Assembly (NCBI GenBank): GCA_965196605.1
Contig: CBDAKK010000008.1
Span: 620,001 to 684,000, forward strand
Source of the DNA: CBDAKK01 sp965196605
GTDB lineage: Bacteria; Spirochaetota; Spirochaetia; WTKD01; G963693115
Reading direction: 5' to 3'
Length of the DNA stretch: 64,000 nt
Position numbers and translations under genes: made by a program. A model generated the notes under the pieces. The model had not been told where the DNA came from. It did not search any database and saw only the letters and a program-made list of their open reading frames with translations. How positions within the stretch are numbered: the stretch's first letter is position 1; each line of letters starts with the position of its first letter. This document shows, piece after piece, positions 1-10,300 of this stretch.

Positions 1-930
1 GGCACGGTGGAACTCATTAAGGAATATGCAGATAAGGGTTATTTTGCGCATTGGAGGAGCGAAAAAGATACGGGTATATATAACGCGATGAATAAGGGGG
101 GCCATGCATCGAGTGGAAAATACCTCATGTTTATAAACAGCGATGACTACCTTCTTCCTCATGGGGTTAAAGAGAGTGTGGAGGCATTGGAAAGAGAGAA
201 AGCAGACTACAGCATAGGCGATGTAGAGGTAGCCTTTACTCATGTACAAAAAAGGCAAGAAGAGTTTAGAACATGGCATACTAGTATGGAGAGAATATTG
301 CTTTGTTATAATCCTTGTCATCAGGGGCTTATGATGCGCAAAGATGTCTTTATGGAATGTGGTATGTTTGATGAAGGCTATACCATAGCGGCTGATGTAG
401 CGCAATTCTTTGAATTGCATATGAGAAGAAAAAAATATGTGCTTGTTCCTAAAAGCGTTGCTGTGATGAGAGACTGTGGAATATCGTGGTCGCAACGAGA
501 ACAAGGTATTAATCAATGTGTGGATATCGCTATGAAGTACTATGGCAATGTGCTTGGATTAACACGCGACGAAGTGCATTTTCTCATAGACGATGGCACG
601 GATAAGTGGTTTATGATGGGACGAAGAGAGGCGTTGTATTGCATAATTGACAAAGTTAAAACTAACTGTAGTTCATCAGAGCGTATAAAACTTGCTCAAG
701 AATTGTACTACGCTATTTTGAGCCTCACCTTCGATGATGCAAGCGGTAGGGATGAAAAAAAAATGTCACTTTGCCATGTTGTGGATTGTGTGTGGACGCG
801 CTCAAAGCGCCTGCCCTTCAAGCGAAGGTGTGCTTTTTTGCTCGCTGCGCTTGCAAAAAAAATGAAACTTTACGCGCTTATAAAACCACTGCGAGATATT
901 ATTGTTGCGTATTATGAGAGAAAACCTTAG
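1..930 (+). CDS. Glycosyltransferase family 2, 5' end outside window
   Basis: This gene enters from the left edge of the window, because the frame is open from base 1 (GT-VELIKEYADKGYF). What remains is the second half of a GT2 (GT-A fold) catalytic domain, which transfers a sugar from a nucleotide-sugar donor on the cytoplasmic face. The stretch WRSEKDTGIYNAMNKG and the metal-binding INSDD (about residues 44-48 of the visible part) are typical of GT2 enzymes of the WcaA/polysaccharide type. The N-terminal IIIPVYN-type strand is missing. The C-terminal ~110 residues are basic and not recognisable. It converges on the next glycosyltransferase gene and their stop codons overlap by 4 bp. The acceptor sugar cannot be told from sequence. 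Confidence 0.88.
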   Translation, partial: GTVELIKEYADKGYFAHWRSEKDTGIYNAMNKGGHASSGKYLMFINSDDYLLPHGVKESVEALEREKADYSIGDVEVAFTHVQKRQEEFRTWHTSMERILLCYNPCHQGLMMRKDVFMECGMFDEGYTIAADVAQFFELHMRRKKYVLVPKSVAVMRDCGISWSQREQGINQCVDIAMKYYGNVLGLTRDEVHFLIDDGTDKWFMMGRREALYCIIDKVKTNCSSSERIKLAQELYYAILSLTFDDASGRDEKKMSLCHVVDCVWTRSKRLPFKRRCAFLLAALAKKMKLYALIKPLRDIIVAYYERKP

Positions 931-3452
931 TCGTTTTTGTTCTTTGTCATACCTTGTGCAAGGGCTTGCGCTACTGAATAAAGGCGCAACTTCTGTAAAA
1001 TTTTCCTCACAATAAACTTGCCCATTTTCATAATTTTTTCCTTTCGTGTGAGCTGTCCAAAAGCATACCACTTGTCTTTGGATATCTTAGCTACCATTTT
1101 GGTATAAGCTTCTATGGCATAGTGTGCAGTTTCAGGGTTGAACTGGGGAATGGATGTGTTAATTGAGTACGGTTTTACATAGGTTTTTTTTCGTTCTGCA
1201 ATGACGCTCTTATAGAGTTTATTGTATTTTTGCGCCTGCATTTGGGGTGTGAAGTATTTTACTGCGCAGTCCCTGCATGCCTTGCTCATGGCATAGTACT
1301 TTTCAGGAGGGAGCTTAGCAATTTTCTCAATAACTTGCGCAAGTCTTGTGGTGTTACCCATGGGTACGGTGTACCCGGTAATGTCGTTTTTTACAAAATG
1401 CTCACAGCCACCTACACCAGTAAAGGCAACAAGCGGTGTGCCACAAGCCAAACTTTCCAGCATGACATTTGGAAGTGTTTCTTCTAAAGAAGGCACTATT
1501 ACAATGTCTGCAGCATTATAAAATCGCTTCATCTCATGTGGCGCAACATGGCCAAAGTAGCTGTGTGAGATTGGAATATCGGTAATATTGGCAACATTAC
1601 CGAGCACTATGAGGTGGAATGCATCTTTATTTTGTAAGATTCTAAGTGTCTCAATACATTCTTTGTAGCCCTTGATTGTGGAAATATAATCGGCTGAATA
1701 CATGAGTATTGTTTTGTCTTGCGGCAACTCTAGTTTTGCGCGTATGCTTTTTTTCTCTTCTTCAGAAACTGGGGTAAAAAACTCCGTGTCTATGCTGTTG
1801 TAAATAGTCTCTATCCTCGCATTTTTGAGCACGGGGCTTTTTTTATAGGTTTCTACTAAGTTGGGGTTTAACGCGACTATGGTCATGTTTTCAGTATTCC
1901 AGTATTTCTTTTTAAACTTCAATATTTTTGCGGGGAAGTCATCATAGGTGTTTTTCAATTGGGGGCAATCTTTACAATCTTTTTGCCATTTTTCGCAACC
2001 ATGAAAACAATGACATCCACCGCTGAGTATGTTTTTATCATGAGCTGTCAACACAAGAGGAAGATCCGTATGCGACAAAAATGCTATGCTTTCCACTGAC
2101 AGCATAGCATTTGTCCAATGAAGATTTATTACATCAAAGGAGCGCAGAAATGCTACTTCGTCAAAATTCAAACTAGGATAGTTACCTCCAAACATAGTAT
2201 TTCCCTTATATTGGTTGCCTCTCATGTTTCCAAATTCAATGTACAAATCGTCAGGATACTTTCCTGCGACGTTGTATGTGTAGGGAAGATTCATGGCAAT
2301 GTGGGAATAGGCTTTTTTAAGAAATAAATAACTGCTAATGTTCGAAGTGTTTTTTTGTTTTTCATTCCACAATGATTGATGAAGACGCTGTGTTGCAATA
2401 AACGCGCCACCTACATTTGTACTTTGCAAATGAGCAACTTTATGAGTACTAGGATTTCTTGTTGATGGAAGGTCTGGGACAACATTGCTAGCGTGAAGCG
2501 GCGTAATACCTTGTTGCGATACGAGATGCCTATGCATCTCATCGTCGCTTATGTTTTTAATTTGTGGGTAAAAATATTCGGGAATGTTGCCGTACGCTTT
2601 TGTAAACTCCAATGCAATGTCTTGGTTAACTTCTACGGTTTTGGGGTAGCTAATGTGTTCCAATGCTTTGCTTACGTTATGTACGGAGGCGGGGGGGCTT
2701 GTACTAATGTGTGTACCGGGTTCGTCATCGAGGTGGCTAGTGTACGAATAACGCGGGGCTAAGCATATTCCATTGTGTTTGGATATGCTGTAGGAAAACT
2801 GTATGTCCCATGCATCTATTTCATCATTGAGCTTGCTCTCCAGCATGGGGGAGAGATCATTTCCACCCTTGTTAAAAGACAATCTCGTATTAGGGTCTTG
2901 TATTTCCTTAGCAAGTGTTTTTTCATCCCACAGCACCTTGTTCCATCGATCCTTCCACGTAGCCCAACCATGGGATGCATTTCTATATGTAAAGTAGCTG
3001 TCCTCTTTATAGCTTGTAGAAAGTTGTTCTGCCTTTAAGTATGCCATAGCATTAATGCAAAATACATTCTCGGTATTTTGATATTTCTTTAGGGCATTGT
3101 TGCAGTACAACAGTGTATAAGGCGATGAGAGAATGTCGTCTTCAAATACAATTACTTTACCGTATGTGTTTACTACTTCCGTAATTCCGTCTTTTACTGA
3201 ATGCATGGAGCCTTTGTTTATGGGGCTTTCTTGTATGTGTATGGATTTAAATCCTTCTATGGTTTTGAGAAACGCGCGCACTTTTGCTACTGCTTTCTCC
3301 GCTCCGGGCTTTGGCCCATCGGAGTATATAAACAAATCACTTTCTGGAGAAAGCGTATTTTTTTGCAAGGCCGCAATGGTTTTTTGCAGTACCAAGGGGC
3401 GGTTGTAACAAAAGAGCACTATAGGTGCTAAGTTTTTTTTGTCTTGAGGCAT
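927..3452 (-). CDS. Fused double glycosyltransferase (GT-A domain plus GT4 domain)
   Basis: An 841-residue two-domain sugar transferase. Residues ~8-330 resemble a GT-A nucleotide-diphospho-sugar transferase (PIVLFCYNRP near the start, then VIVFEDDILSSP with the acidic metal site, and HGWATWKDRW). Residues ~370-770 form a GT4 (GT-B) glycosyltransferase, with the Cys-rich GGCHCFHGC...CKDCPQL segment common in GT4 enzymes and the donor-binding VPSLEETLPNVMLESLACG near residue 680. The tail carries a WYAFGQLTRKEKI motif also found in the upstream gene. It lies 24 bp downstream of the fucosyltransferase-GT2 gene on the same strand, so the two are probably co-transcribed. Likely role: two successive steps in surface or flagellar glycan assembly (inference). 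Confidence 0.88.
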   Translation of the reverse strand: MPQDKKNLAPIVLFCYNRPLVLQKTIAALQKNTLSPESDLFIYSDGPKPGAEKAVAKVRAFLKTIEGFKSIHIQESPINKGSMHSVKDGITEVVNTYGKVIVFEDDILSSPYTLLYCNNALKKYQNTENVFCINAMAYLKAEQLSTSYKEDSYFTYRNASHGWATWKDRWNKVLWDEKTLAKEIQDPNTRLSFNKGGNDLSPMLESKLNDEIDAWDIQFSYSISKHNGICLAPRYSYTSHLDDEPGTHISTSPPASVHNVSKALEHISYPKTVEVNQDIALEFTKAYGNIPEYFYPQIKNISDDEMHRHLVSQQGITPLHASNVVPDLPSTRNPSTHKVAHLQSTNVGGAFIATQRLHQSLWNEKQKNTSNISSYLFLKKAYSHIAMNLPYTYNVAGKYPDDLYIEFGNMRGNQYKGNTMFGGNYPSLNFDEVAFLRSFDVINLHWTNAMLSVESIAFLSHTDLPLVLTAHDKNILSGGCHCFHGCEKWQKDCKDCPQLKNTYDDFPAKILKFKKKYWNTENMTIVALNPNLVETYKKSPVLKNARIETIYNSIDTEFFTPVSEEEKKSIRAKLELPQDKTILMYSADYISTIKGYKECIETLRILQNKDAFHLIVLGNVANITDIPISHSYFGHVAPHEMKRFYNAADIVIVPSLEETLPNVMLESLACGTPLVAFTGVGGCEHFVKNDITGYTVPMGNTTRLAQVIEKIAKLPPEKYYAMSKACRDCAVKYFTPQMQAQKYNKLYKSVIAERKKTYVKPYSINTSIPQFNPETAHYAIEAYTKMVAKISKDKWYAFGQLTRKEKIMKMGKFIVRKILQKLRLYSVAQALAQGMTKNKND

Positions 3453-3476
3453 GAAAAAATTATATAAGATTTTTTA

Positions 3477-5381
3477 CTATATCTTGAGTATCTTTCTCAA
3501 GCTTGCTTTTGCTTTTTGCAGTATTTTTTTGCCTCCAAATCTTAAGAGAAACTTTATTTTTTCTTTTTTGGGAAGCTGTCCGAATTTGTACCAGCGGTTT
3601 TTGGAAAGTTCTTGTATTTTGTTATGTATCCCCTCCGTAATAGCATGAATACCGTATTCACCATACTGCTTTAAGTATTCTTTTAAAAACAGTTTGTGTT
3701 CTGGTTGTGAAATATATTGCATAGATCTTTTAAATTCAAAATTCGCAATGCCTTGAATATGATTTGTACATGCTTTTTCAATACTCAAATCGTTTTTAGT
3801 ATATGCTTGCATGTGTGATATGATGCGTTTTCGTAATATAGAAAGATGTGATAGTCGCTTTATTGATGATTGAGCATTTGTTATGTTGTCTATGCTACCT
3901 CTAAAATAAAAGCAGTATGATTTTGGCATTACAAGCATTTTTTTTGCGTGATATAACAGTAATGGAGTAATTGCAACATAATCTCTAAATGCATGCTTGG
4001 AAAAATACACTTTGTTATCGATCAATAAACTTCGGTGCCAAAGCTTATTCCATGGCATACTGAATATGTAAGGCATTTTTTGATAACAAAAATGGTAAAA
4101 GGAATCTTCTATCACAGTATCTTCTACTATGGGTAGGCTGTATTGTGATGCTAAGCCTCCTTGTCCTGATGCATCCATAATCCCGCACTCCACGACCTTC
4201 ACCTTATGCTGTTTTGCTTTTTCCAACATTGTTTTTGCCATGTCCTTATGTATCCAGTCATCGCTGTCTACAAACAAGAGCCAGTCGGATTTTGCGTGGC
4301 GTATACCCGTGTTTCGTGCCCCCCCTAGTCCGAGTTTTTTTTTGTGCTTTATGTACACAATGCGTGGGTCTCGCTGTTGGTACTCCAGTACTATTTTTTC
4401 TGAATTGTCCGGTGAGCAGTCGTTTACCACGATGATTTCTATGTCCTCTAAGGACTGGTTGCACACGGACTCAAGGCAGCGCGCGAGGTAGGCTTGCACA
4501 TTGTATACGGGAATTATTATGGAGGCCTGTGATGTTTTAGGCTTTGTCTGCACAAAGTTATGCGGTAGTGGTTTCCAGCGTGGTGGGGAAGGCTGCCGCG
4601 TTTTTGCGTTGTGCCGAAAATTAAAAAAATACGGCGTAATGACTTGTGAGTTTTTTGTGCTGCCAAACCACGCGGCAAGCCAACTAAAGCTAGAGTTGGC
4701 AATGATGAAGTGGTCGCAAAAACGCATGAGGTTGAAATCAGCTATGGTGCTTTTTGCACTCTCAGTACTTTGCACATACTCATGGGGCATGTCGAGACTA
4801 AGGTTTTTTTCAGCCCAGGCTATGTCGTCGCTAAAAATAAGCACGTATGGGTTTTTTACTTTTTTGCGCATTTCTTCTAAGGCTTGTTTATAATACGCGA
4901 TGCTACAATTCCCATGTACGCCGCTTATTCTTTGATTTGTTACATAATCACCACGGCGTATGTGCAGAGCTATGAGCGCATGGGTTTGTTTTAAAGTGCG
5001 GAATTGTTTCGCAATTTTGAGTGGAAGTAATGCGTCTTTAAGCTGCGTTTCTATAGGTGCTAAGTACTTATGATGTTGGAAATATCCATCAAATAAAGTG
5101 TTATTTTCTGCACCTTGTAGCTTCTTATTAAAGGTAAACAGTTGTAGTTCTTGGAAGGTGAAGAATTCTCTTATTCTTTTCCGCCATAGTGGTGATGAAA
5201 CATCCACGGTGGATACTTTGCTTTTAAGCACCTTAGGGAGCAAAAAATGCCTAAACGACTGGTGTTTGACACACGATACATCGTAGACTACTTTCTTTCC
5301 ACATGTTTTTGTAAGGTACTGCCCAAAGGCATATTGCCATAGTTGATTTCCTAATCTACCTTGTAATTTTACTATGAACAT
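3477..5381 (-). CDS. Fused alpha-1,2-fucosyltransferase-like (GT11) and GT2 glycosyltransferase
   Basis: A 634-residue fusion. Residues 1-~290 match the GT11 family: it starts with FIVKLQGRLGNQLWQYAFG and contains the HIRRGDYV motif (about residue 138), the GDP-fucose-binding signature HxRRxD. Residues ~300-540 are a GT2 domain with ASIIIPVYNVQAYLARCL, VVNDCSPDNS and the metal-binding FVDSDDW. The C-terminus has WYKFGQLPKKEKI plus a basic amphipathic tail similar to that of its neighbour. One polypeptide could therefore add a fucose-like sugar and a second sugar. It is first in a two-gene unit with the GT-A/GT4 fusion and sits 33 bp after the symporter gene on the same strand. Donor and acceptor remain inferred. 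Confidence 0.88.
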   Translation of the reverse strand: MFIVKLQGRLGNQLWQYAFGQYLTKTCGKKVVYDVSCVKHQSFRHFLLPKVLKSKVSTVDVSSPLWRKRIREFFTFQELQLFTFNKKLQGAENNTLFDGYFQHHKYLAPIETQLKDALLPLKIAKQFRTLKQTHALIALHIRRGDYVTNQRISGVHGNCSIAYYKQALEEMRKKVKNPYVLIFSDDIAWAEKNLSLDMPHEYVQSTESAKSTIADFNLMRFCDHFIIANSSFSWLAAWFGSTKNSQVITPYFFNFRHNAKTRQPSPPRWKPLPHNFVQTKPKTSQASIIIPVYNVQAYLARCLESVCNQSLEDIEIIVVNDCSPDNSEKIVLEYQQRDPRIVYIKHKKKLGLGGARNTGIRHAKSDWLLFVDSDDWIHKDMAKTMLEKAKQHKVKVVECGIMDASGQGGLASQYSLPIVEDTVIEDSFYHFCYQKMPYIFSMPWNKLWHRSLLIDNKVYFSKHAFRDYVAITPLLLYHAKKMLVMPKSYCFYFRGSIDNITNAQSSIKRLSHLSILRKRIISHMQAYTKNDLSIEKACTNHIQGIANFEFKRSMQYISQPEHKLFLKEYLKQYGEYGIHAITEGIHNKIQELSKNRWYKFGQLPKKEKIKFLLRFGGKKILQKAKASLRKILKI

Positions 5382-5414
5382 GTGTTTATAATGCTAGCAC
5401 GTATAAGACCATGC

Positions 5415-7166
5415 TTATGGCAGCGTAGTTTTGCTTTTTACGCGCAGGTGTTTTGCAAAGCCTTTGTATGCCAATAAAATAAGTCCGGTAGAGGCAAGCA
5501 TGGTGAAGAGTAGCTGCATGCTTGTAAGATGCGAGAGCAACAAGAATTCTAGCATAAGCACAATGACGAGTAGGGAGAGTAGGTATATGCCCGATACGCT
5601 CTTACGTAGCTCCATTGTAGGGAGTGCGGGTTCTGTTATTGGAGTTTGCAGCCTTCTGTAGAATTCCGCGACCTCGTTTTTCCGATCCTCAGCGTAAGCT
5701 TTAAAAAATAATTGGCTTGCTATAAAAAAGCCGCCTGTTATGAACACCTGCGCGAGAAGTCCGCCAAAGGTTATAAGGGTTCTTATATCGCGGCTACTCA
5801 GTTCTTCAGTACTTAAGGCATTGCCAAGGTACGCAATGACGCTGCCTATGGACTCACCGGCGTATGTAAAAAAGAAGGAAATAGTAAACCCAAGTACTAT
5901 GGTTACGGGCAAACTCCAATCGGGTGTGCGTTTCACCCATATCATGAGCAGCATGGGAATGGCGATGGGTAAGTAGACGTAGGTTATGAGTTTGTATGTG
6001 AGGTCAAAAAGCGAGGTGTTTTTCAAGGTTTCGTAGTACAGCGCCAAGAGTATGACTGCCATGCCGAAGAGCACCGTGTAGAGGCGCGCAAAGCGAATTT
6101 CCTTATTGCTTTGTTCTTCTGTTTGCTTATGAAAACTCTTTGTTATGAAGCCCGCACACCAGTTGAGGCTTGAGTCTAAAGAAGACATGGTGGCTGAAAA
6201 CATGGCTGCTACTGCAAGGCCTAGCATGCCTGCCGGCATGAAGCTTTGTACAAATGCAAGGTAGGCCGCCATGGTAGGGCGGGTAAGCTGTGGGTACATT
6301 TCAGCTATGTTGGGAATGAAAACCGAAGAAGCCCACGCGGGCACAAACCAAATAAATGAGCCTGCAATGTAAATAAGCGCTGCGGTTACGGCAGCCTTGC
6401 GCGCTGCCCGAGAGCTAGTTACCGCGTTAAAACGCAAGGTGTTCATGACGCTATTAGTGCTTATGCTTTTTTGTAGACTCATGTAGGTAACCCATATTCC
6501 AAAGACAACCAGTTGCATGTTGTTTGGTACAATGCTGGATGGAGGGATGGCCTCTAAAAGCCCTGAGACACCACCGAGTTTGCCAAAGGCAAGACCTGCT
6601 GCGCTTAAACCAAGGGTGAACATGATGATGCATTGAATAAAGTCAGACGATATAACGCTCCAGCTGCCACCCAAGGCACTCATAAGAAGCGTTACTATAC
6701 CAATGATGATGATTGTCCATGCAGTGGATATGTTGAAGGCGGCGCTTACAAAGACAGCGAGGCTGTTCAGCCATATGCCCGGAAATATAAGGTAGCTTGG
6801 AATATTCAGTAGCGCAAGAATTCTCTCATTTTTTTTACCAAAGCGCATGCGCGCTGCCTCCACGGGATTAGCAACCTTTAATTGCCGCAACTTGGGAGCA
6901 AAGTATAAGGCTGCAATTACAAACGCAAGAGCGCTTGCCCAGTAGGTTATAAAGACGCTATAGCCGTCTGTGTAGGCGCGTCCCGCAATAATGGTAAAGC
7001 TATAGGCGGAAAACTGGCTTACAAATGCCGATGCTCCAACCCAAAGCCACGGGATTTTTCCGCTACCGTAGAAAAAGTCGTTTGCGGTTTTATTGTGGCG
7101 GCGAAAGTAAAATCCCAAAAACAAAAGCAATACAAAGTACAAAGAAATAACTATTATATTCGTCAT
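5415..7166 (-). CDS. Sodium:solute symporter family protein
   Basis: A 583-residue polytopic inner-membrane protein of the SSS family, which moves a solute together with Na+. The protein begins with a hydrophobic helix, then has many membrane segments, with characteristic stretches such as FVSQFSAYSFTIIAGRAYTDG and MFSATMSSLDSSLNW, the latter close to the SSS signature in the eighth/ninth helix. I chose ATG at 7166 rather than the frame's earlier ATG because AGGAGA lies about 7 bases upstream. The C-terminal ~150 residues add a soluble stretch and two to three extra helices. It precedes the two fused glycosyltransferases on the same strand, so it may be in the same transcript. Substrate unknown. 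Confidence 0.85.
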   Translation of the reverse strand: MTNIIVISLYFVLLLFLGFYFRRHNKTANDFFYGSGKIPWLWVGASAFVSQFSAYSFTIIAGRAYTDGYSVFITYWASALAFVIAALYFAPKLRQLKVANPVEAARMRFGKKNERILALLNIPSYLIFPGIWLNSLAVFVSAAFNISTAWTIIIIGIVTLLMSALGGSWSVISSDFIQCIIMFTLGLSAAGLAFGKLGGVSGLLEAIPPSSIVPNNMQLVVFGIWVTYMSLQKSISTNSVMNTLRFNAVTSSRAARKAAVTAALIYIAGSFIWFVPAWASSVFIPNIAEMYPQLTRPTMAAYLAFVQSFMPAGMLGLAVAAMFSATMSSLDSSLNWCAGFITKSFHKQTEEQSNKEIRFARLYTVLFGMAVILLALYYETLKNTSLFDLTYKLITYVYLPIAIPMLLMIWVKRTPDWSLPVTIVLGFTISFFFTYAGESIGSVIAYLGNALSTEELSSRDIRTLITFGGLLAQVFITGGFFIASQLFFKAYAEDRKNEVAEFYRRLQTPITEPALPTMELRKSVSGIYLLSLLVIVLMLEFLLLSHLTSMQLLFTMLASTGLILLAYKGFAKHLRVKSKTTLP

Positions 7167-7345
7167 GTGGTGTCTCCTACCTGTCATTATATGATTTTGA
7201 TGAAAGCTATGTGAATTTTAAGGTAATGTGTTTCATGCGCGAGTTTTTGAAGCCTCGTGCATGCCTTGCACATGGTTGCGCGGTAATTTTGAAGCATAAC
7301 TTGATTAGATGTATTACGTATTCTATAATTTTAAGTGGGGAAGGG

Positions 7346-10300
7346 ATGATGATCTCCATTTTTGATATTATACTTTTTTTATGTTTTGTGACGCTCTTTG
7401 TTCTGCACAGGGTGCATGTTACGCAGCGTAGAAACAGAGACAGCATAAGCGGCGTTGAAAAAATTGCGCATGAAATGCAAAGCACGGTTGAACAAAAACA
7501 ACGTGCAATAGAGGCACTTGCAATTGAAGCAAATGCAGTGGAACGGAATGTGGCGGGCATTTTTAAGGAAATAGCCAGTACGGCCGAGCTAATGCAGAAG
7601 ATGCACGGTGAAATGCGTGCAGAGAAACTGCGCATAGAACAGCTGAGCAAAAAGAACAAGCAATTTTTGGATGTAGTGCCTCAAGCGCGTAGCATGCAAG
7701 AGAACTTGCAAAGCATTATTGCGCACGCCGATGGCGTGAGTGCAGGCATGGCTTCAAAGATATCGCAGGCGCAAAGCGTACTAGAGCAATGCGATGTTCG
7801 CGAAGTACACCTAAACGAAAAGCTTGGAAGGCTTGAAGACCAAATGCACAGCGTCATTGAGAGTGGAAAAGACACCATGCGAAGTCTTGTAGGAGACATT
7901 GCCTCGCAGGTAGACGCTACCATGGAGCGCACGGATTATAAGTTTAAAACCTATGAAGAACAATATATTGAGAAAATTCGTGTTACACTTGAGCAATGCC
8001 GCACTTCCTTTGAAGAAGAAACAGAGCATGCTTCGCAAAGCACGCTTACGCAGTTTCAGAAATACATTTCAGGCATAGAGGAGCATAAAAAAGAGTACAG
8101 TGCCTTTGTAGACTCACAAAAACTCACAATAGCTACGCTAAAAGCGGACACGCTGAGTGATTTGGAAGGGGCTATTTCACGCAAGCACGACGAGCTTGCA
8201 AACGCGCTTTCTGCTTTTGAACAAACCCTTGAAGGCAGCATGAATACCATTAGAGACAAGTATGACCGAGAGATACTTGAGGTAAAGCAAAGTGTCTTGC
8301 CGATTAGCATCATGGTTGAAAAGCTTGAAAATGACACACAACGCACATGCACACAAATACAAGAACAGTATGCGAATCTGCGCGCATCCACTGCACAAGA
8401 GTTGGAAGCTGTCTCTAGTCAACAAGCATTACTTACGGGCGAAGTTACAAAGACGGAAGAGGAGCTGCTTGCATTGCGTGAAAATATTTACAACGCTTTT
8501 GAAAGCACCAGTGCAGAGCAACAGGAAATGTGGAATGAGAAGCTACAGAGCTACGAGGCGCAGCTGAAAGAAAGTATAACAAAGCACGAAGAACAAGCGG
8601 AGGTCTTGAACGCAGCGCATGAAGAGGTAGTGCGCAGCATGGAGCAGAAGTACAAGAATGCGCAAGAAGAGCTAGAAGCAGAACTGCATAAAGCACAAGA
8701 GGGCATTGTGGCTTTGCGTGAGCGTGCGCAGCAAGTATTGGAAAGTACCAGTGAAGAACAACAAGCGGTGTGGAATGAGAAGCTGCAGAGCTATGAGGCG
8801 CAGTTAGAAGAAAACATAACAAAGCATGAAGAACAAGCGGAGTCCTTGAACGCGGCGCATGAAGAGATAGTGCGCAGCATGGAGCAGAAGTACAAAAATG
8901 CACAAGAAGAGCTAGAAGCAGAACTTTATAAAGCACAAGAGGACATTGTGGCTTTGCGTGAGAGTGCACAGCAGGCATTGCAAAGCACCAGTGAAGAACA
9001 ACAAGCGGTGTGGAATGAGAAGTTGCAGAGCTATGAGGCGCAGCTGGAGGAAAGTATAACCAAGCACGAAGAACAAGCGGAGGCCTTGAAGGCAGTGCAT
9101 GAAAAAACTTTGCGTGATGTTTCGCATGCTTGTGAGGAAGAGAAGCGTGTCACGCTTGAAACTATGCGCACCACTATTACGCAAGGTGTGGATAATTCTG
9201 TAGAAGATGTAAGTTCTTTTGCCACAGAGTATTTTAATGCGAAAAAAGATGAGCTTGAGAAGACCATGCAGCAGCTACAGGAAGAACATAAGGAAAGCAT
9301 ACATAAGGTGTTGCACCAGTACAAAACCCTATGTGATGATGTGCAAATGCAGTATGAACAACGCGATGAATACATTGAACAGAAACATACGCAATGTCTA
9401 CAAAAGATGGATGAACTTGAAAGTGCGCTGCAAACGCGCTTAGAAAGTCACGCAAAAATAATAGAGGAACGCGCGGATGCTGATGTGCTGCGCGTGGTAG
9501 AACATGTGAATACGTCCTTGGATACGGTGAAAAAATCTGTGGACAGCACGCAGGATACTATGCAACAAAAGCTGAGCTCCATGCAAGAACACTTTGATTC
9601 TTCTGAAGAAGCCATAGAACATAAGCTACAAAGCATACAACGCCTTGTTCAAGTATTGCAAGAGAAACACAAAAAACAAGTTGCGCTCATAGATGAAGAT
9701 AACGAGTCTATCAAACTACTAGAAAAACTCCACCTTGACATTGAGAAGGATTTTGCAAAGACTGAAAGCGCAATAGTCGGACTCAAAACAAAGTATGCTG
9801 CAAGTGAAAAACTGGAAAAGAAACTGAGCAGCATTACAAAACAAGTTGATGCGTTACACGAAGTGCTTGCATCGGTAAAAAGTAAAGACCTAGAGTTGCG
9901 CCGCATCATCAAAGACCATGAGAAAATGAGCAAGCAGGTTGATAAAATTGATGTGCGTTCTGGCAAGATACACGATACTATTGAACTCCTGCAAAGCAAG
10001 GAAGAAAAAGTGCGTCGCATAAAAGAAAGCCTTACTGAAATACAAATAACGCAGAAGGATATAGAGAAACACAAGAGAGATCTTGAGAACGATAAGGCGC
10101 AGTATCAAATAGTGTTGGATTCCATGAATGCCCTTGAGCGCTCCATAGGAACGCTTGAAAAAAAGTCTAACCTACTACAAAACAACATGAACAATTGGGA
10201 AGGGCAAATACATGAAACGGGACAAGCGCTTGAGGCTATTACGCAGCACAAAGAGGAGGTGCAAAACATTGCCGCGCGCGTAGACGCGACAAAAAGCAAT

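Noticed and set aside
8445..8978. 177-residue antisense frame in the coiled-coil gene
   Set aside because: It mirrors the 80-residue repeats of the sense gene, and its composition (Cys, His, Leu, Ser, Pro) is what antisense of Glu/Gln/Ala codons gives.
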